Shown here one piece after another: positions 9,640 to 19,250 of a stretch of 27,027 nucleotides of DNA. Location: positions 11,190 through 38,216 of the forward strand of contig JBBHKE010001228.1 of NCBI GenBank assembly GCA_037447655.1. The letters run 5' to 3'. Origin of the DNA: Zygnema cylindricum. Lineage: Eukaryota; Streptophyta; Zygnematophyceae; Zygnematales; Zygnemataceae. The position numbers were made by a program, and so were the translations under genes. The notes beneath the pieces are model-generated. The model made no database searches. It worked only from the letters and a program-made list of their open reading frames with translations, and was not told the DNA's origin. How positions within the stretch are numbered: the first letter of the stretch is position 1; each line of letters starts with the position of its first letter.

Positions 9640-10384
9640 TATATTTGGATATAAATTCATATAATGTAGTCGATATTGTCTGTGTTCACATTGTCGACGT
9701 TTTTATATGTGAGAGCGCTTTTTTCACCGTTTTTATTAGAAGGAATCAAATCTGAGTGCACTTTCTCATGCCGGAGCACTCACTTTGCTTTGTCGACTTT
9801 TTGATTTGACTTTTTTTCTGTACATTTGCACGAAATAACAAGCAGTTTTAGTTCGAATTACCACTTGCAGTACACTACACTAATTAAAACAGTCCAAGTT
9901 AGAGTAATTGGCACTAATTAAAGCATTCTTATATTGCGTAAGGAAATCGCCTGTCTTTATTTCTAGGAACCAATTCTGAGAGCGCTTTCTCGTGTCACCG
10001 CCACCCCCATTCACTTCTCGATCTCGACAAGGTTATCTGACACTTTTTCAATACGTTTGTACCAAAAAACGGGCAGATTTAGTACGAATTGGAGCATTTC
10101 GTACACAACACCGTGTTATGGGCTTTTCATGTGATCTTCTTAGATCGCTACTTTGATCAGCGACCGTTCGATCGTCCGAATCCGACGGTGTAAATAAATA
10201 TTTCTGGTCCGAATGTTTTAATTGGTCCAATTTTTGGTCTGAATGTTTTAATTGGTCCGAATAGGTCTGAACACAATATGGGTCTTAAGGTCATATTGTA
10301 TGTTTTGCAAACAATAGGCATATTGTATGGGCCTACTTTCACCTACTTTTGAATTATGGTCGGTACGAACGCATAGCAGAGGTC

Positions 10385-10944
10385 GCAAAAGTCACAATTT
10401 TAGATACCCGAAATCGACAATTTTTATTTTTTCAAAATCTCAACACCCAATACGGGTTATGTCACGCTCCTAAGTTGTTAACCGTTACCCGATACGCGTT
10501 TACGAAAATAAAATTTTAACCGAAACTCGATTTCTCGCGACTACCTGTACCCGCCCGTACCCGAATAAGTACAAATTTACCGGTACACCCCCCTCATACC
10601 TTCCACAATACCAAGAGTACAAAGTACAAAACTGTTGGATAGTATGGACGGTCCAAAACCTTCATTATTTTTCGTTTTTTGCTTACCCGACCGTACCCAG
10701 TTTTTTTTCTTTTTTTATGTGAATCACCCGCCCGAATCCGACCGGCCCCCAAAATTTGGCACCCGAATCCGTTCCGGATCCGACGTGGGCAGTCGGGTAA
10801 CGGTCGGGTAAGACTCGGGTACCCGATTGCGACTTCTGACGCACAGATACCACAGGCTTTTCGCGGGCGAGGATGCCAAGCGTGCGAACCGTACGGAAGG
10901 CTGTAACTCCGACAGCAGTTTTATGTGTGGAAATGTCGTTAAAC
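10385..10944. repeat. Spacer with scattered TACCCG/CGGGTA motifs
   Basis: No supported gene. Short ACCCG or CGGGT words recur many times: about 10409, 10486, 10548-10562, 10684-10695, 10728, 10760 and 10793-10827 (GTCGGGTAACGGTCGGGTAA). They occur in both orientations, as a degenerate dispersed low-complexity family. They do not form a regular telomere array. Confidence 0.5.
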
Positions 10945-12390
10945 ATGGAGTTTATTGATCGATCGGAGGGCTCATTTGCCCCTCAACATTCTAGCCTTCC
11001 AATCGTCAATGGCGGTTTAGGTTTGATTATAGTCCTTAGAGTTGCCCCGACGTTATATTTGGGTAGTTGGGCTTTGGTGGCATCCACCATCACGTCTCGT
11101 TTTATTGCAAATGATGTCCCCATTTTGGCCCAGGTCGTTCCTAAAGTGGAGGAAAACCTATTTCCTTTTCACGAGGCTTTTCTCTCCGCTCGTGCACTTT
11201 TGACGCCTCATGCTCGAAACCCGATTACACCATATCCATCTCTTATTGTTGACGACAACTATCATCGGCAACATTGCATATCCGAGCAACTTGCAACACC
11301 TAGACTCCATAAAGTATTAGACGAGCTACCTTCGTTGAATTGCGTGCTCGTTCCATTTGTGTTATGGGTCGCGGGGTGGTGGGTGATTGCAAGCCACACC
11401 ATTTTTTTCGAGATTTCTTTTGACATCGAATTGTTTTACGTTTGCCTTACGTCTACGTTTGGGTTTGCCTCATCCTTTGCTTTTGGGGCGCTCACGTTGT
11501 GTTTACAACCAACCTACTAAATCCAAGTGTATCCATTTATTTTGTTGCTTGAGTGGTGGGGAAGATCTTGCTGCGCGTGATTTCGTCTACGATGCCATCG
11601 TTGCAATTAGCATTGGGGCGGGATCAACAATCAAACGAGGGGTTTCTATTATATTCCCTCCTTGCCCCTAGTCTAAGTGTCTTTAAAGTGCTCGAGTTGA
11701 CTTGGTTTTCCTCCGTGGGTTTGGGAGGACCCTTGGTGATGTGGTCCTCGCAGATTTGACTGTTATACACGTTTTTCTTGTTCGAAATTCTACAAGGGCA
11801 TGGCGGCTCGGGATGCCATGATTCCTAAGGAAAATGATGTCTCTCACCAAGACTCTATAGATTAGTTTGTGCCATTTGCTGTAGAGAATTTTGACTCTTT
11901 GGACAACTCCTTTGACGATTTTCTCTACAGTTTTGCTAAAAGACATATGAATCTAGAGGTCCATGTGTCCTCCCTCGAGCTATGGTGTCCTCCCTCGAGC
12001 TTTCTCGTTACTTTTTACTGCCAACATGTATTAGTTGCCCTTCAACGAGCGAAAGTGGTGGCCCTTTTCTAATGAAAGACGGTGGCCGACGACAAGTGTG
12101 GCCTCATAGATCTTCAACCACAAAGATCCAACCCCCTCCCAAGATTTTCAAGAATGTGGACTTTATTTGGTCCGGGCTGTGGGTCATCAAGTCCTGTAGG
12201 CTTTCCCTTTGTGTGGTCGTCTTTGGTTTGTTTAGTTTTGGTGGTTTTTACTTTATTTAGAGTTGACTTTTGTGTTTGTTCTCTTTGCCTTAGCCTCCAT
12301 TGGCTTCTGTAATCATGATTTCTTTTTTTTACCCCTTTTGTACCTTGATGGTTTTTTCTATCGTACCTCTTGCAATAAAGCATTTTTCGT
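10945..12390 (+). mobile_element. Decayed, 5'-truncated RLE retrotransposon of a related family
   Basis: The protein frames align with the C-terminal half of the 3846-7392 element: GGLGLI...RVAPTLYLGSWALVAST, then (shifted) LRLRLGLPHPLLLG, a ruined knuckle, VFLRGFGRTLGDVVLADL equivalent to the RLE metal-binding block, and finally FVALQRAKVV-type C-terminal sequence. At least four frameshifts or stops interrupt it. The knuckle has lost its Cys pattern (RCVYNQPTK). A 3' UTR-like stretch (12310-12385) shares CCCCTTTTGTACC with the other element. It is older and more diverged than that element. Confidence 0.75.
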
Positions 12391-13320
12391 ACACCATTCC
12401 CATCTCGATGTGTGCATTCGGAATTCAAATCAAAGATATGAAAAATGGCTGATTTTTCTTCGACGATGGTTCGTTGAAGCGGTTCGCGATCGCCTGCGTC
12501 TTTGGGACCTGACGTATAATTGTAAGTGTTGTGTATCGAGAGCCTCTTGCCGATATTAGATATGTTTTTTTTTTTGACCTACCGATAATAGATAAAGCAC
12601 AGTGAGGACACAACATGTGTAGACTTTGATTACAAACACATCATCAAAAAATGTTGTCCAATTAAGTAAGGGAGTAGTTGAAACACAATTTTAGTCTTAC
12701 TGAGATTAAGGTTTACAAATATCTGTAATTCATTTAATCTCTTAGGGGGGGCTCCCTCTAGCATTCTCTAAGTGACCCCTTGACTAGTAATTTGCCACAA
12801 AGCCGAACTACAACTCTTTTTTTTTTTTCTACTGTTGATGTGATCTATCTCTCTCTTCTCCTACTTGTCCCTCTTTGACTTATTCTAGTACCCTATTCCG
12901 TGTTTATCTGAGCTACGTCTAACCATTCGAGGCTTCGTGAATCTCCTCCCTGGCGCTCAAATGGTTGACCAGAGCTTTCACATATTTCCGCTCTTTCCCC
13001 GTCTCAACTTTTTTTTGTTCTTTTTGAGTTTCTTTTCTTTAATCATTTGTTTTTTTAGGCTTTCTAATTTCGCCATGATTTGGTTGTAAGGTGTTTCTAA
13101 AATCTTTCATTTTTGCATTTTGGACATTTTAGTTGCATTGTTTTTTATTAGATCACATTTTCGCGTCTCTTTGGTTTTTACTTTTTCATTTTTTTTTGGT
13201 TTTTTTGTAACGATCATTTTGTCACGTCTGGGCTGGGTTGTTAAATATTGCCAGCTTATTTTGGGACCGTCAGATTCCCATCAAGCTAGCTGTCAGATTT
13301 TCACGTAGATATTTGTCCAA
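12391..13320. other. Intergenic, contains a diverged copy of the segment's 3' flank
   Basis: No gene is supported. Positions 13060-13245 resemble 3300-3430 of the duplicated segment (GGTTGTA...TTCATTTTTGCATTTTGG...TTTTAGTTGCATTG), but without the glutaredoxin exon. T-rich runs occur at 12562 and 12818. The last 60 bp contain two TGTCAGATT-like words similar to the repeats at 24.5 kb. Confidence 0.5.
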
Positions 13321-13987
13321 TCGAAATCTTTTCAGTCCATCAGATCTTCATTTAGATATAATCTTTTTGTGCGTCAAGATTTACAGCAACACAACTTAGT
13401 CCAAATTTTGCACCGATTGCTACAAATTGTGCAACTCTCATTGTTAATTTATTAAAAAACACACAAACTCTCTCTCTCCCTCCGCCCTTCTCCCTCTCTC
13501 CCCGTTTCCCTTTCCCTCTCCCTCTTTCTCTCTTCTTTCAGGCGTTTTTTTTTGAGTTTTTTGCGGAGCTATTTGTTTGGCTTGTAAGCATTTCGTGCGA
13601 GCATAGACAAGCCAGCTAGGATAGAAAAAAGGGGTTTATTTATCCTAAAATTCAATCATAAAGTAAGTAGAATGAACGGAAAAGTGCTCTGACATTGCCA
13701 AAATCCATACAAGTACAATACCACTGTCATTCAGATTTTGAAAGAAATACCTCAATGAAGACCGACTGAAACATTTTTGATTTATAAAATACTTTTTCCG
13801 GAATTGGTGTAAAAATCGAATTGCATTTGTTATTGACATCATTCAACCCACTCGTGGATATAAAAACAATAAAACATTTATTGGACCCACACTTTCAAAT
13901 TATCACCACAATGTGAAAGGACCCTCATATAAATTAAAAAGAAATCGATTCAAGTTTTTTCCAAAATAAAATAATTCCGACTATGGT
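13321..13987. other. Spacer and 3' flank of gene A
   Basis: A CT-rich tract at about 13469-13540 is followed by AT-rich sequence that is probably the 3' UTR and downstream region of the minus-strand gene ending at 13988. Short frames here have no features of coding sequence. Confidence 0.45.
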
Positions 13988-14971
13988 TTACTTCTTTTGG
14001 TTTTCCTCATCAGCAAGGATTTGGATTTGGGTACGGATCTGTTCAGCCAACCACACTAATATAGGTAAGGCTAAAATTAATCTCGGAAGCATCTTAATTA
14101 AATACCTTGCGGAAATGGCCACTCCAGCGAAACAAAGATCATTGAAATTCGAAAGTAGCGCACGATAATCTCTTGGAATTTCCATTATTCTGTGAAAAAT
14201 AGTTAATTCTAAAGTCACAAATGTTGTATAAAACAAACATATGCCTAATATCGCTATGAAAAGACCCGATATTATAAGCCTTACCCAATAAAGCTTAGAT
14301 TTTTCACCTCCAAATCGTTTAACATACACTAAAAATTCCTGTTTAAAAAATCCTGTTTCTCCGCTATCTCTTCTTTTCTCGGTCTCCGTTTCAATCCATG
14401 TAACAATTTCCTTATTTTTTGTACGGTAAAGAAGTAAGGGTCCTTTAATGACAACAAATGGTGCCATTAACATGATAAAAAAGACAGCTAAAGTTTGAAA
14501 TTTTACGTAAACATTTGCGATTAGTAATGGATAAGATAGTACGAAATTACGAAGAAGACCAGGATATGGGCAAAGGGAAACGATTTTTCCAAAAAAATTA
14601 TGTATTATGAACTTGACAATGCAAGGCAAGAAAACTATGGAAAGAAAAAATAAATATATGAAGGAAACAATGTTAAGACATCTCCTTCCCAAATCTTTAC
14701 GAAAGTCAAGTTCCTTGAATTCCTCATTTTTGTCCGTTTCCCGCCCTTCTTCTCCTCCCAATGCTGCATGCTGACGTAAGCGGTGACGTGGCTGTGCCAG
14801 CTGGCGCCGAGTGAGGCTGGTGTACGGATTCACTTTGCGGGAACCGTGGCCTGAGAGGATGTGACGTGACGAAAGGAGGGAGAGGCAGCCATGGCGCGTG
14901 GGAGAAGGGAAGGAAGGAGACAGGAGAACGAGAAAAGGGGCATGGCGGTGAGAGAGGAGCCCGGCAGCCAT
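13988..14971 (-). CDS. Membrane protein A of a three-gene paralog cluster (327 aa)
   Basis: Intact single-exon ORF, family not recognised. Residues 1-75 are rich in Ser, Arg, His, Pro and Leu and nearly free of acidic residues, like an organelle transit peptide. There follows a charged linker (GRETDKNEEFKE), then about four hydrophobic segments (roughly residues 98-127, 140-182, 228-260 and 290-312) with a hydrophilic loop between the second and third, and a short polar tail ending ENQKK. The N-terminal ~90 residues are close to those of genes B and C, whereas the membrane part is strongly diverged. The start ATG is chosen because all three paralogs begin MA(A/G) there and length differences downstream are multiples of three. 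A CT-rich 5' leader precedes it. It is head-to-head with B across a shared promoter block. Confidence 0.75.
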   Translation of the reverse strand: MAAGLLSHRHAPFLVLLSPSFPSPTRHGCLSLLSSRHILSGHGSRKVNPYTSLTRRQLAQPRHRLRQHAALGGEEGRETDKNEEFKELDFRKDLGRRCLNIVSFIYLFFLSIVFLPCIVKFIIHNFFGKIVSLCPYPGLLRNFVLSYPLLIANVYVKFQTLAVFFIMLMAPFVVIKGPLLLYRTKNKEIVTWIETETEKRRDSGETGFFKQEFLVYVKRFGGEKSKLYWVRLIISGLFIAILGICLFYTTFVTLELTIFHRIMEIPRDYRALLSNFNDLCFAGVAISARYLIKMLPRLILALPILVWLAEQIRTQIQILADEENQKK

Positions 14972-15048
14972 GTGTTTGTGAGGGAGAGAGGGGGGGAGAG
15001 AGGGGGGGAGGGAGGGAAAGAGGGAGGGAGGGACGGGGTCTTATCTAG
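14972..15048 (-). promoter_or_regulatory. CT-rich 5' leader of gene A
   Basis: On the minus strand this is a nearly pure pyrimidine tract just upstream of the gene A start. Similar CT-rich tracts precede genes B (about 15710-15770) and C (16860-16970). Pyrimidine-rich leaders are common in plant 5' UTRs, so it is probably transcribed leader rather than coding. Confidence 0.5.
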
Positions 15049-15058
15049 CACATACCTT

Positions 15059-15340
15059 GTATATGTTGACTGGACAGTCGGGCTTAAAACTGTACGGTTC
15101 AACCGCCAGGTACGGACGATGTTCTAATAAGCGATTCGGACGTGACGTGACAGGCTGGACCGGGTCATTGGAGACGCCGCCGTTTCATTTTTTTTCCGCC
15201 GAAAAAAAATCTATTAGCCTTTGATCCAGGCCTTTGGACCGGTACATCTTGCCACGTCACTCTCCGGGATTTCGGTGAGTTTAATGCAGTACACAAAGTA
15301 CAAAAAGTACACAAAAAAAGTTGAAAAAAGTAAAAATGGG
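15059..15340. promoter_or_regulatory. Bidirectional promoter block, copy 1 (between A and B)
   Basis: The block is repeated at 16445-16770. Shared words include CTGTACGGTTCAACCGCCAGGTA, split by small changes, then GTGACGTGACA, CTGGACCGGGTCAT, TTTTTTCCGCCGAAAAAAA, GATCCAGGCC and CACGTCACTCTCCGGGA. The ACGTCA/TGACGT cores are typical bZIP (TGA/as-1-type) sites. Its position between divergent A and B, and its conservation outside any open frame, suggest promoter function; this is inference. Confidence 0.6.
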
Positions 15341-15390
15341 TCAGAAAAAAAAAAGACAAAAGTAAGAAACTACGGAGGGAGGGAAATGAC

Positions 15391-15670
15391 CATAGTTCAA
15401 AAGTAGGTGAAAGTAGGCCCATACAATATGCCTATTGTATGCAAAACACACAATATGTTCGGACCAATTAAAACATTCGGACCAAAAATTGGACCAATTA
15501 AAACATTCGGACCAAAAAATTTTAATTTTACCGTCAGATTTGAACGATCGGACGGTAGCTGATCAACGTAGCGATCTAAGAAGATCACATCACATGAAAA
15601 GCCCATAACACAACTTGCGATAAAGGCGCCAACCAAAGGCCTACCATAAAAACGCCTACTTTTGAACTAT
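15391..15670. mobile_element. MITE with 17-bp perfect TIRs and 9-bp target duplication
   Basis: Terminal inverted repeats are CATAGTTCAAAAGTAGG (15391-15407) and CCTACTTTTGAACTATG (15654-15670). GGAAATGAC is present on both sides (15382-15390 and 15671-15679). Because GG/CC flanks the TIR, the boundary could shift by two bases, but 9 bp is the longest direct repeat. A 9-bp duplication is typical of Mutator-like elements. The interior has no coding capacity. Related partial copies are at 7601-7847 and 10113-10359. It lies between the promoter block and the start of gene B, and is absent at the equivalent place upstream of C. Confidence 0.9.
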
Positions 15671-15775
15671 GGAAATGACTGAACAAGTCTGTCCATTGGA
15701 AACGTCAAATCTTCCCCCTCTCACTCCCTCTCCACCTTCCTCTCCCTTTTTATTTTTCCTGACTCCCCCTTTCCG

Positions 15776-16392
15776 ATGGCTGGCATGCTCCTGCTACCCC
15801 GCCATGTCCCTTCCCTCACTCTCCTCTCTCCTTCCTCTCCTTCTCCCACACGCTATGGCCGCCTCTCCTTTCTTTCATTGCGTCACCTCCTCTCGGGCCA
15901 GGGCTCCCTCAGAGAGAATCCGTACACCAGCCTCAATCGGTGCCATCTGGCTCAGCCACGTCACCACTTACGTCAGCATGCATCAATGGGAGGAGAAGAA
16001 GGGCGAGAAATGGACCAAAATGAGGAATTCAAGGAAGCCGCCGATTTTGGCAAAACGGGAAAATGGAAAACCAAGTTTTTTGAGATAATTACCAAAGATC
16101 CAATTTTGCCTTCAGCCTTAATGGCCTTTTTTTTCCCTTTCGTGTTCTTATCAAATGCAGTTAAAGAACCATTATTACATTTCTTTCTTTTGCAATTCAC
16201 CGGATTGTTTTTCCATCTCTTTGTGAACTTCCAGACGGGATTATTTATAATAGTCATGATTTCACCTCTACTATTTGTTATGTCAACTCCTTTTATTCTC
16301 ACCATATCATTATTGGCTATTGTGGAGAAACGAAGAAAAAACAATTCGGGAGATGGAGGAGAAAAAAAGGAAAAACAGTCCTTGACTTCAAC

Positions 16393-16433
<41 letters not shown>

Positions 16434-16516
16434 CCGTTTGCCTCGTACATATTGATTGGACATTCGAACTTAAACTGTACGGTTCAACCGCCAGGTATCG
16501 TACGGAATATGAATGA
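15776..16516 (+). pseudogene. Membrane protein B, 3'-truncated paralog
   Basis: The N-terminal ~75 residues have the same transit-peptide-like sequence as A and C (MAGMLLLPRHVPSL..., HLAQPRHHLRQHA, GREMDQNEEFKEAADF). Two hydrophobic blocks follow, resembling C (FIIVMISPLLFVMSTPFILT against C's FIVIISPLLFTISTPFIFT). At about 16392 the family sequence stops and the frame runs through a (GA)n tract, encoding alternating Glu-Arg, then through the promoter block of gene C to a stop at 16514-16516. The second half of the membrane domain is absent. The tail is an accidental read-through of non-coding DNA. The gene is probably dead or encodes a truncated protein; the MITE upstream may also disturb its promoter. 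Confidence 0.7.
16397..16430. repeat. (GA)17 microsatellite at the B/C junction
   Basis: A pure GA tract marks the point where gene B loses homology to C and the second promoter block begins. The equivalent position left of promoter block 1 is the GA-rich leader of gene A (14980-15036), which suggests recombination through GA-rich sequence. Confidence 0.85.
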
Positions 16517-16770
16517 GTAAACAATTCGGATGTGACGTGACACGCTGGACCGGGTCATCCGAGAACACCTCCGATCCATTTTTTTATTCCGCCGAAAAAA
16601 ATTACGAGGCTTTTGATCCAGGCCCTTGAAAAGGTACATCTTGTCACGTCACTCTCCGGGAATTACGTACGTCTAACAATTAACACGTCCGTATTTAATT
16701 ATTTATTAATACATATGTACAGGAAGCACAAAAAGTACACAAAATAAAAGTTGAAATAAGTACGAATGAC
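16445..16770 (+). promoter_or_regulatory. Promoter block, copy 2 (upstream of C)
   Basis: Homologous to 15059-15340, including GTGACGTGACACGCTGGACC, the TTCCGCCGAAAAAAAT stretch and CACGTCACTCTCCGGGAATT. Similarity continues into the AAAAAGTACACAAAA region, which upstream of B directly precedes the MITE insertion site. It provides gene C with a full upstream region; any divergent partner on the left has been replaced by truncated B. Confidence 0.6.
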
Positions 16771-16974
16771 CCAAAAGGTACAAAGAAACTAAAAAAAGGA
16801 ACTTGATGTGGAGACGACAAAAACACAACAATAAAAGTCCTATCTATTGCAAATCTTTAAACCTTCCCTCTTCCACTCCCTCTCTCTCCTCTCCTCTGCC
16901 TCTATCTCTCTCCCTATCCCTCTTCCTCTCCCTGTCCTCTCCCCATCCCCCTTTCGTTTCTAAACTCCTTTCCG

Positions 16975-17913
16975 ATGGCTGGCATGCTCTTCTCCCACCT
17001 CCATGCCCCTTCTCTCGCCCCCCTCTCTCCTTCCTCCCCTTTTCCCACACGCCATAACCTTCTCTCTCTCCTTTCGTCACGTCACCTCCTCTCAAGCCAC
17101 AGCTCCTGCAAAGTGAATCCGTACATCACGCGGCGCCAGCTGGCACAGCCACGTCACCACTTACGTCAGCATGCAGCATTGGGAGAAGGAGAAGGGCGGG
17201 AAACTGACAAAAATGATGAATTCAAGGAAATTGCTGATTTTAGAAAAATGGGGAACTGGGAAAATAAGGTTTTTAAGATAATTACCAGAGTCTTAATTTT
17301 GTGCTCGGTCTTAATGCTCTTTGATAGTCTTCTCGTTTCCTTACTTTACTTTTTTGAAGTACCATTATTAAAGTTGTTGACTTTGGTATTCACCGAATTG
17401 CCGCGCTATCTATTTGTTCGAGTCCAAACGGCAATAATTTTTATCGTTATAATTTCACCTCTCCTATTCACTATATCGACTCCTTTTATTTTCACTGGGT
17501 CAATATTGGCTATGATGGAGAAAAGAAGAAAAAAAATGCGAGAAGGCGAAGATATGGAAGCAAAAAATTCAATGATTTTAAACAAGAATAAGAAGTTGAT
17601 GCTACATATAGGGCGTAAGATTCATTTACTTCTTTATTGTTCTTTATTTATAGGAGTGATAATTACTGTGTATTTAGCACCTTTCCAGTTTTCGAATTTT
17701 AAAAGTTTATCTCACTGGTACAAAGAAGATGCTCTTTTTATTATCCCTAAAGTTTTCATGGACTTACGAAGTATTTCAGAAGTCTTTATTTTTTTATGGG
17801 GATACGTTGTCTTAGCTTCCCTGCCGTTTCTTATTTACATAAAAGTAGTTGTTGAGCTATTGTTTAGTTTTTGCAAATCGAAAATGGATGATTTTCAAAA
17901 AAAAAAACTATAA
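16975..17913 (+). CDS. Membrane protein C of the paralog cluster (312 aa)
   Basis: Intact single-exon ORF, family not recognised. Residues 1-70 repeat the Ser/Arg/His-rich transit-like segment (MAGMLFSHLHAPSL, ITRRQLAQPRHHLRQHAALG). The linker GRETDKNDEFKEIADFRKMG is nearly identical to A. The membrane part has hydrophobic segments at about 103-127, 145-182, 208-230 and 255-298, separated by a Lys/Arg/Glu-rich loop (EKRRKKMREGEDME). The C-terminus ends KKKL, compatible with a dilysine ER-retrieval signal but perhaps chance. The start is fixed by agreement of the three paralogs. It is preceded by a CT-rich leader and its own promoter block. This is the most complete plus-strand member. Confidence 0.78.
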   Translation: MAGMLFSHLHAPSLAPLSPSSPFPTRHNLLSLLSSRHLLSSHSSCKVNPYITRRQLAQPRHHLRQHAALGEGEGRETDKNDEFKEIADFRKMGNWENKVFKIITRVLILCSVLMLFDSLLVSLLYFFEVPLLKLLTLVFTELPRYLFVRVQTAIIFIVIISPLLFTISTPFIFTGSILAMMEKRRKKMREGEDMEAKNSMILNKNKKLMLHIGRKIHLLLYCSLFIGVIITVYLAPFQFSNFKSLSHWYKEDALFIIPKVFMDLRSISEVFIFLWGYVVLASLPFLIYIKVVVELLFSFCKSKMDDFQKKKL

Positions 17914-18254
17914 TTTAACAATTTTACTGTAAAAATTGCTAAAGAAAATCAATGTCGACTCATTTGCCTGACGTGCTATCATTGATTCTGTGACAAACAA
18001 TTATTTCTTAAAATTTTAAAAGTAAGGAAGGATAAACTTCCATTTCCTAGCTCTTTCACATCTATGTATCATTTACGCGCGCATGAAATGTTAAATTTAT
18101 GGCTTGATGGATATGCCATATTAAAAAAAAACTATTGTAAATAAATGTAACTATGCTTGGGTCTATGTCCGAAAAAATCTATCAGAAGTTGGAAAAACTT
18201 TTCTGACAATGATGTTTGCCTTTTGTGTTATCTAAAATGTTTTGTTTTTAAAAA

Positions 18255-18554
18255 GTGTTGAATTGGAAATATGAGTTGTTGAAAACTGTTTTTGGCCATG
18301 CTTGTTCATTCCAAACATACATATTTTGTCTTTTAGCCGCAGGAGTCCTCGTGACCTTTTGCTGCTTTTGGTATTTCTCCATTGAAAAGGAAAGTAAAAT
18401 GTCTTTCACTTTTGAATTTATTTATGGTAACGGAGAAGTCATTGATTTTTATTCTCCGTTACACCATTTGTATATAGGAGGTGGATTGTCGGAAGCCATG
18501 ATAAAAGACAAAAATGAATCAAAGCATTTGGGAATTTTTGTGATCGAGAGATAA
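18255..18554 (+). CDS. Possible small single-helix membrane protein (99 aa)
   Basis: Uninterrupted ORF of 99 codons in AT-rich DNA where stops are frequent. It has one hydrophobic segment (YIFCLLAAGVLVTFCCFWYF, about residues 22-41) followed by a soluble tail with mixed charged residues. No homology is recognised and there is no paralog in the window. It could be a real small gene, an exon of a larger gene, or chance. The ~340 bp between it and gene C hold nothing I can support. Confidence 0.35.
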   Translation: MLNWKYELLKTVFGHACSFQTYIFCLLAAGVLVTFCCFWYFSIEKESKMSFTFEFIYGNGEVIDFYSPLHHLYIGGGLSEAMIKDKNESKHLGIFVIER

Positions 18555-18758
18555 TTTCATTAACAGAAGAGACCTTTTTACAAAAACTAGCAAAACGCTA
18601 ATTATTGTGGATAGTGATGTGAAATGTCGTTTAAAATGTGAGACGATGGACGGCTAGATAAAGACCAAATCTATTAAGCGAAGTTGACCGACGGTAGAAA
18701 AGAAAAGACAAATGCATGAGAGAAATACATAACGATAAATCACCCTAAACACCCCCCT

Positions 18759-19250
18759 TCAAGCTAAAACTACAAAGAAGTATTTAAAAGAAAATAAATG
18801 GAAACATAGGAAATAGGAGGAAAGAGGAAGACGAAGGCCGTAAGAGAAACAATACTGTTCAAAATGAGGCCGATGAAGAGCCTTGGTGAGAAAATCAGCC
18901 ACTTGATCAGTACATTTCACATACCAAATTTGAAGGGTGTTATCCTCAACGCGCTCCCGAAAATAGTGATATTGGATGTCGATATGCTTAGTGTGTTTAT
19001 GGTGAACCGGATTCTTGATCAAGGCGAGGGCGCCTTGAGAGTCAGAGTCGATAGGAGTGGGACTAGGAGGAAAACTAAAATTGGTGAGAAGGGACCTAAG
19101 CCAAACAACCTTTTTGGCAGCCTGACAAGCATCCATGTATTCGGCCTCAGTATTCGGCCTAAGTATTCGGCCTCAGTATTCGGCCTAAGTATTCGGCCTA
19201 AGTATTCGGCCTAAGTATTCGGCCTCAGTACTGGAGCAAGTTGTAGTAGG
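18759..19250 (-). pseudogene. Copia RNase H region with 13-bp tandem expansion
   Basis: It encodes copia RNase H features: EAEYMDACQAAKKVVWLR, DSQGALALIKNPVHH, TKHIDIQYHYFRE, DQVADFLTKAL, and a stop in the polypurine tract. At the STEAEY motif a 13-bp unit (TATTCGGCCTMAG on the plus strand) is repeated seven times (19138-19228). This shifts the frame because 13 is not a multiple of three. Confidence 0.85.

Larger units (their letters stand above)
8575..10384 (+). repeat. Segmental duplication, copy 2 (retains empty retrotransposon site)
   Basis: It matches 2622-7872 without the 3.5-kb retrotransposon. Uninterrupted GAGTAATTGGCAC at about 9902-9914 is the ancestral target of the copy-1 insertion. 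Unique to this copy is a ~115-bp insert at 9526-9639. Base differences between the copies are scattered and few, so the duplication is recent. The right end is GCAGAGGTC at 10376-10384. Confidence 0.9.

Noticed and set aside
14866-15127. Plus-strand Gly/Arg/Glu-rich frames opposite gene A
   Set aside because: They are shadows of the CT-rich leader and N-terminus of gene A; composition follows the purine tract.
15669-16088. Pro/Ser-rich frame overlapping the start of gene B
   Set aside because: It is not conserved in the equivalent frame of A and C. The B frame is the one shared by all three.
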